Assembly (NCBI GenBank): GCA_900540995.1
Contig: UQHO01000032.1
Span: forward strand, 1-25,688
Source of the DNA: an uncultured Collinsella sp.
GTDB taxonomy: Bacteria; Actinomycetota; Coriobacteriia; Coriobacteriales; Coriobacteriaceae
Direction of reading: 5' to 3'
DNA: 25,688 bases
The position numbers and the translations under genes are program-made. The notes under the pieces were generated by a model. The model had not been told where the DNA came from and ran no database searches. It saw only the letters and a list, made by a program, of their open reading frames with translations. This document shows, piece by piece, positions 23,762 through 25,688 of the stretch (the first letter of the stretch is position 1; each line of letters begins with the position of its first letter).

Positions 23762-23858
23762 CAGGGCAACGCCGCTTGGAGCAGGTGCTTTACCCAAATG
23801 CAGCGAAAACGTAACGGGGACGGCAGCTGGAAGGGCGCGACCCGGTGGACCTGCGGCG

Positions 23859-23945
23859 AAAACCGTCCCGCCTGCAACCAAAACCGTCCCAACATTCGAC
23901 GTTTTTCGCCAAAATCGCGATTTTCGTCGAATGTTGGGACGGTTT
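23859..23945. repeat. 21-bp inverted repeat enclosing a second palindrome
   Basis: Perfect 21-nt arms lie at 23881-23901 and 23925-23945. Between them, 23911-23924 is a perfect 14-bp palindrome (AAAATCGCGATTTT). The arm's opening AAAACCGTCCC also occurs as a direct repeat at 23859-23869. It lies between the sortase stop and the gatC promoter; both flanking genes run on the minus strand. It resembles an extragenic palindrome; no T-run makes it a clear terminator. Confidence 0.8.
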
Positions 23946-23955
23946 GAAAGCCCCG

Positions 23956-23990
23956 ACCACCACAAAGGTGCCTGTCCCCATTGTGGTGGT
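23956..23990. repeat. 10-bp hairpin after the sortase gene
   Basis: ACCACCACAA (23956-23965) and TTGTGGTGGT (23981-23990) form a perfect stem with a 15-nt loop containing CCTGTCCCC. It starts 13 nt after the sortase stop codon on the minus strand. It could serve as a terminator structure, but no T-run follows. Confidence 0.6.
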
Positions 23991-24003
23991 TCTGAACAAT
24001 GTC

Positions 24004-24942
24004 TTATGCCGAGGCGTTGGCCTTGCGGCGTTTACGGATCGCGTGGACCACGATGTCCAGCAGCAACAGCAGGATGGCCACGACCACGATGAGCACGGCG
24101 AACTCGCGCTTGCCCCAGTGGCGGCCGGCCAGCGACTTTTGCTTGTCGACGTCCTTCTTGTTGTACTTGGTGCGCACGCAATGCACCAGCAGGCGATGGT
24201 CGTTCACACCGTAGGGCGTGCAGGTGACGAGCGTCACCTTGTCGGCGCCGGGCTCAATGGTCAGCGACTCCATCTCCTCGGGCAGCACGACCTCGGAGTC
24301 GACCATCTTGTAGGCGAGCGTCTTGTTCATGGTGTGCAGCAGCACCAGGTCGCCGGGCTCCAGCGAGTGGATGTCGTCGAACATGCTCAGGTTGCGCATG
24401 CCCGAGTGCGCGGTGAGCACGCAATGCGTCGAGGTGCCGCCCACCGGCAGGCTCGTGCCCTCCAGGTGGCCGACGCCCGCCATAAGGACTTCCTCGCTCG
24501 TGCCGTGGTAGATGGGCATGCTCACGTCGATGGAAGGGATCTCGACCCAGCTCATCATGGGGTCGCGATCAAAGATAAGCTGCTGGTCGTAGGGCTCGAT
24601 CTGGTCGGCGGGAAGCTCGGTTGCCTCGCCGGCAAGTTGCTCGTTAAAGGAGCGCGCCTGCAGCAGAATGCGCTCGCGCTCCTCTTCGGAGAGCGCGTCC
24701 ACGGTGCTGGACACGGTGCTGATCTGGTTGAACACGCCCGAGGCCTCGAGCCGGTCCAAGATCCACGGCCAGGTCATAAGGCCCACGCCAATAAGGATGA
24801 TGACGATGGTGATGAGCCGGTCGGCCCAGCGCGGCAGCCGCTTGCGAGGGCGTTTAGGCTTTTGTTGAGGTTTGGGCTGAGGGCTTGAGCCACCGCCGGC
24901 CGCGGCGTTATTGCTCTTCATATGTTTGGCGCCCTGCACCAT
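24004..24942 (-). CDS. Class C (pilus-type) sortase
   Basis: A 312-residue membrane transpeptidase. A basic N-terminal cytoplasmic stretch precedes a first membrane helix (about 43-58), the catalytic domain follows, and a second membrane helix (about 281-300) ends in a basic tail, the two-helix layout of class C sortases. Catalytic residues are His at about 179 in LTAHSG, Cys at about 241 in TLVTCTPYG and Arg at about 250 in NDHRLLVH. DRDPMMSW (125-132) resembles the lid motif that covers the active site in pilus sortases. Such enzymes polymerise pilins carrying LPxTG signals; no pilin gene is inside the window, so substrates should lie beyond the right edge or elsewhere. ATG 24942 has GAGGAG upstream; ATG at 24921 lacks a site. 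Confidence 0.94.
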   Translation of the reverse strand: MVQGAKHMKSNNAAAGGGSSPQPKPQQKPKRPRKRLPRWADRLITIVIILIGVGLMTWPWILDRLEASGVFNQISTVSSTVDALSEEERERILLQARSFNEQLAGEATELPADQIEPYDQQLIFDRDPMMSWVEIPSIDVSMPIYHGTSEEVLMAGVGHLEGTSLPVGGTSTHCVLTAHSGMRNLSMFDDIHSLEPGDLVLLHTMNKTLAYKMVDSEVVLPEEMESLTIEPGADKVTLVTCTPYGVNDHRLLVHCVRTKYNKKDVDKQKSLAGRHWGKREFAVLIVVVAILLLLLDIVVHAIRKRRKANASA

Positions 24943-24958
24943 CGCCGGTCACTCCTCT

Positions 24959-25019
24959 ACAACTCAAGTTGTCTAAACAAATAATAGCCGATTAGCGAGT
25001 CCCGAGTGCCACCACTCGG
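24959..25019. promoter_or_regulatory. Sortase upstream region with two dyads
   Basis: ACAACT-CA-AGTTGT (24959-24972) is a perfect dyad in the sortase leader, and CCGAGT/ACTCGG (25002-25007/25014-25019) is a short hairpin. TATTAT (24981-24986, minus) may be a -10, but no -35 fits. The sites are too weak to name a regulator. Confidence 0.3.
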
Positions 25020-25062
25020 ACAATGGAATCGGGCTGCGTTACCCGCACAACGTAACCCCCGC

Positions 25063-25686
25063 TCAACCAATCAAGCCATATGTTGCTTTCATCGTCTCGA
25101 GTAGCTGCATCGTCGTTACGCCTGCAACCCCGATCTGCTTCAGATTGATGTCACTTGCCTCACAGTCTTTAACAAACGCAAGCATATCTTCCTTCAGCTC
25201 TTCGACCAGGCTGATGCCCGCCGACTCACCAAGCAGCTGAGCAAGCCTCAGCGCATCGCGTTTATGCTTTTTGACCTTCCTCGAGTCAACGTTCTCCCCA
25301 GCTTCCCTTCTAGCTTTTAGGTCGAGATACGCCTTCGCTTTGAACGGGACAATGTATTCCGTATCCAAGACCGAAACACCGTCTACGGTCCGAATTCCCT
25401 GAAGAAACAAGTTGTAATAAGCATCGTCCAATAAAATCGCCGAAAGACTGCTTATGTTTTCATCAACGTGAATTGGCGCCACCTCGACCCCCTCACGACC
25501 CTTAAAAAAGTCAGGGCACTTCGCGAAGAGCTCAATCATATGGGGATAACCCGGCCTCTTTGGCTCCGTAAACCGATAAAAACACGAGGCTTTACTTTCG
25601 CCCCAGCCGCAGCGGTAGCCGCCATCACGCACCAAGGTCCATATGGCTTTTGCTGCCCCGGGGCGCCCCCCCCCCGGGGTTTGCCG
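25063..25686 (-). CDS. 5'-truncated gene with an AbiEii-like nucleotidyltransferase C-terminus
   Basis: The frame is open from the stop at 25063 to the window edge, so the gene is partial. A TTG at 25635 could be mistaken for a start, but the frame continues upstream through AKAIWTLVRDGGYRCGWGES without a stop. The segment LDTEYIVPFKAKAYLDLKARREAGENVDSRKVKKHKRDALRLAQLL resembles the domain that follows the nucleotidyltransferase core in AbiEii-related proteins; the catalytic GSxxxxD part would be outside the window. This is a tentative family call. Base composition is lower in GC than the flanking genes, which may signal transfer. The outermost residues are encoded by a G-run and are unreliable. 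Confidence 0.5.
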   Translation of the reverse strand, partial: RQTPGGGRPGAAKAIWTLVRDGGYRCGWGESKASCFYRFTEPKRPGYPHMIELFAKCPDFFKGREGVEVAPIHVDENISSLSAILLDDAYYNLFLQGIRTVDGVSVLDTEYIVPFKAKAYLDLKARREAGENVDSRKVKKHKRDALRLAQLLGESAGISLVEELKEDMLAFVKDCEASDINLKQIGVAGVTTMQLLETMKATYGLIG

Positions 25687-25688
25687 AC
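25655..25688. other. Homopolymer-rich right edge, probable contig end
   Basis: CCCCGGGGCG is followed by a long C-run and CCGGGG in the final bases. It is unlike the moderately GC gene it interrupts and looks like a low-quality read or assembly end. Confidence 0.6.

Overview
The window looks like a chromosomal contig from a GC-rich Gram-positive gut actinobacterium, most likely a Coriobacteriia member close to Collinsella. This is an inference from gene content and order (rplM-rpsI-glmM, a GatCAB operon, a class C sortase, a SARP/BTAD regulator) and from strong AGGAGG-type ribosome binding sites. No 16S gene or other species marker is present. The right edge ends in a C/G homopolymer inside an open gene and is probably a contig end.

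Layout: (1) 1-1.66 kb, plus strand: half of a dispersed palindromic element, a SAM-dependent methyltransferase, and the ribosome-assembly factor YhbY with a strong terminator. (2) 1.66-4.66 kb, minus strand: a 999-residue regulator with an N-terminal NTPase and a C-terminal SARP/BTAD module. (3) 5.1-9.1 kb, minus strand: rplM-rpsI from a clear promoter, a terminator, then glmM, a PTS EIIA-Glc and nagB. GlmM and NagB bracket glucosamine-6-phosphate, so cell-wall precursor synthesis, amino-sugar catabolism and sugar signalling sit together. (4) 9.17-10.05 kb: a patatin-like lipase. (5) 10.05-11.03 kb: a gene-free repeat zone (62-bp tandem palindromes and a 37-bp direct repeat carrying the T-arm sequence of tmRNA), then ssrA (tmRNA) on the minus strand. 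(6) 11.27-11.7 kb: an unrecognised helical protein, divergent from ssrA.

(7) 11.76-12.7 kb, minus strand: a toxin-antitoxin operon pairing a RelB/DinJ-like antitoxin with a PIN-domain toxin, with a consensus-like promoter studded with GCTAGC palindromes. (8) 12.77-15.1 kb: a DUF6110-type small protein followed by a P1B-like metal ATPase whose CPC/SPC motif is altered. (9) 15.3-20 kb: two half-ABC transporters (probably a heterodimer resembling the YbtPQ/IrtAB group) with a divergent AraC regulator. Regions 8 and 9 read as a metal-handling neighbourhood. (10) 20.07-20.21 kb: a 141-bp palindromic element related to the one at the left edge, in the convergent gap between araC and gatB. (11) 20.2-23.7 kb: gatC-gatA-gatB, with start and stop codons overlapping as TAATG. 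(12) 23.86-23.99 kb: nested hairpins; then a class C sortase and, at the right edge, a 5'-truncated gene with an AbiEii-like nucleotidyltransferase C-terminus.

I found no CRISPR array, complete insertion sequence, phage or obviously new multi-gene defence system. The most unusual material is the intergenic repeat architecture: at least four distinct palindromic families, one of which has homologous copies about 20 kb apart.
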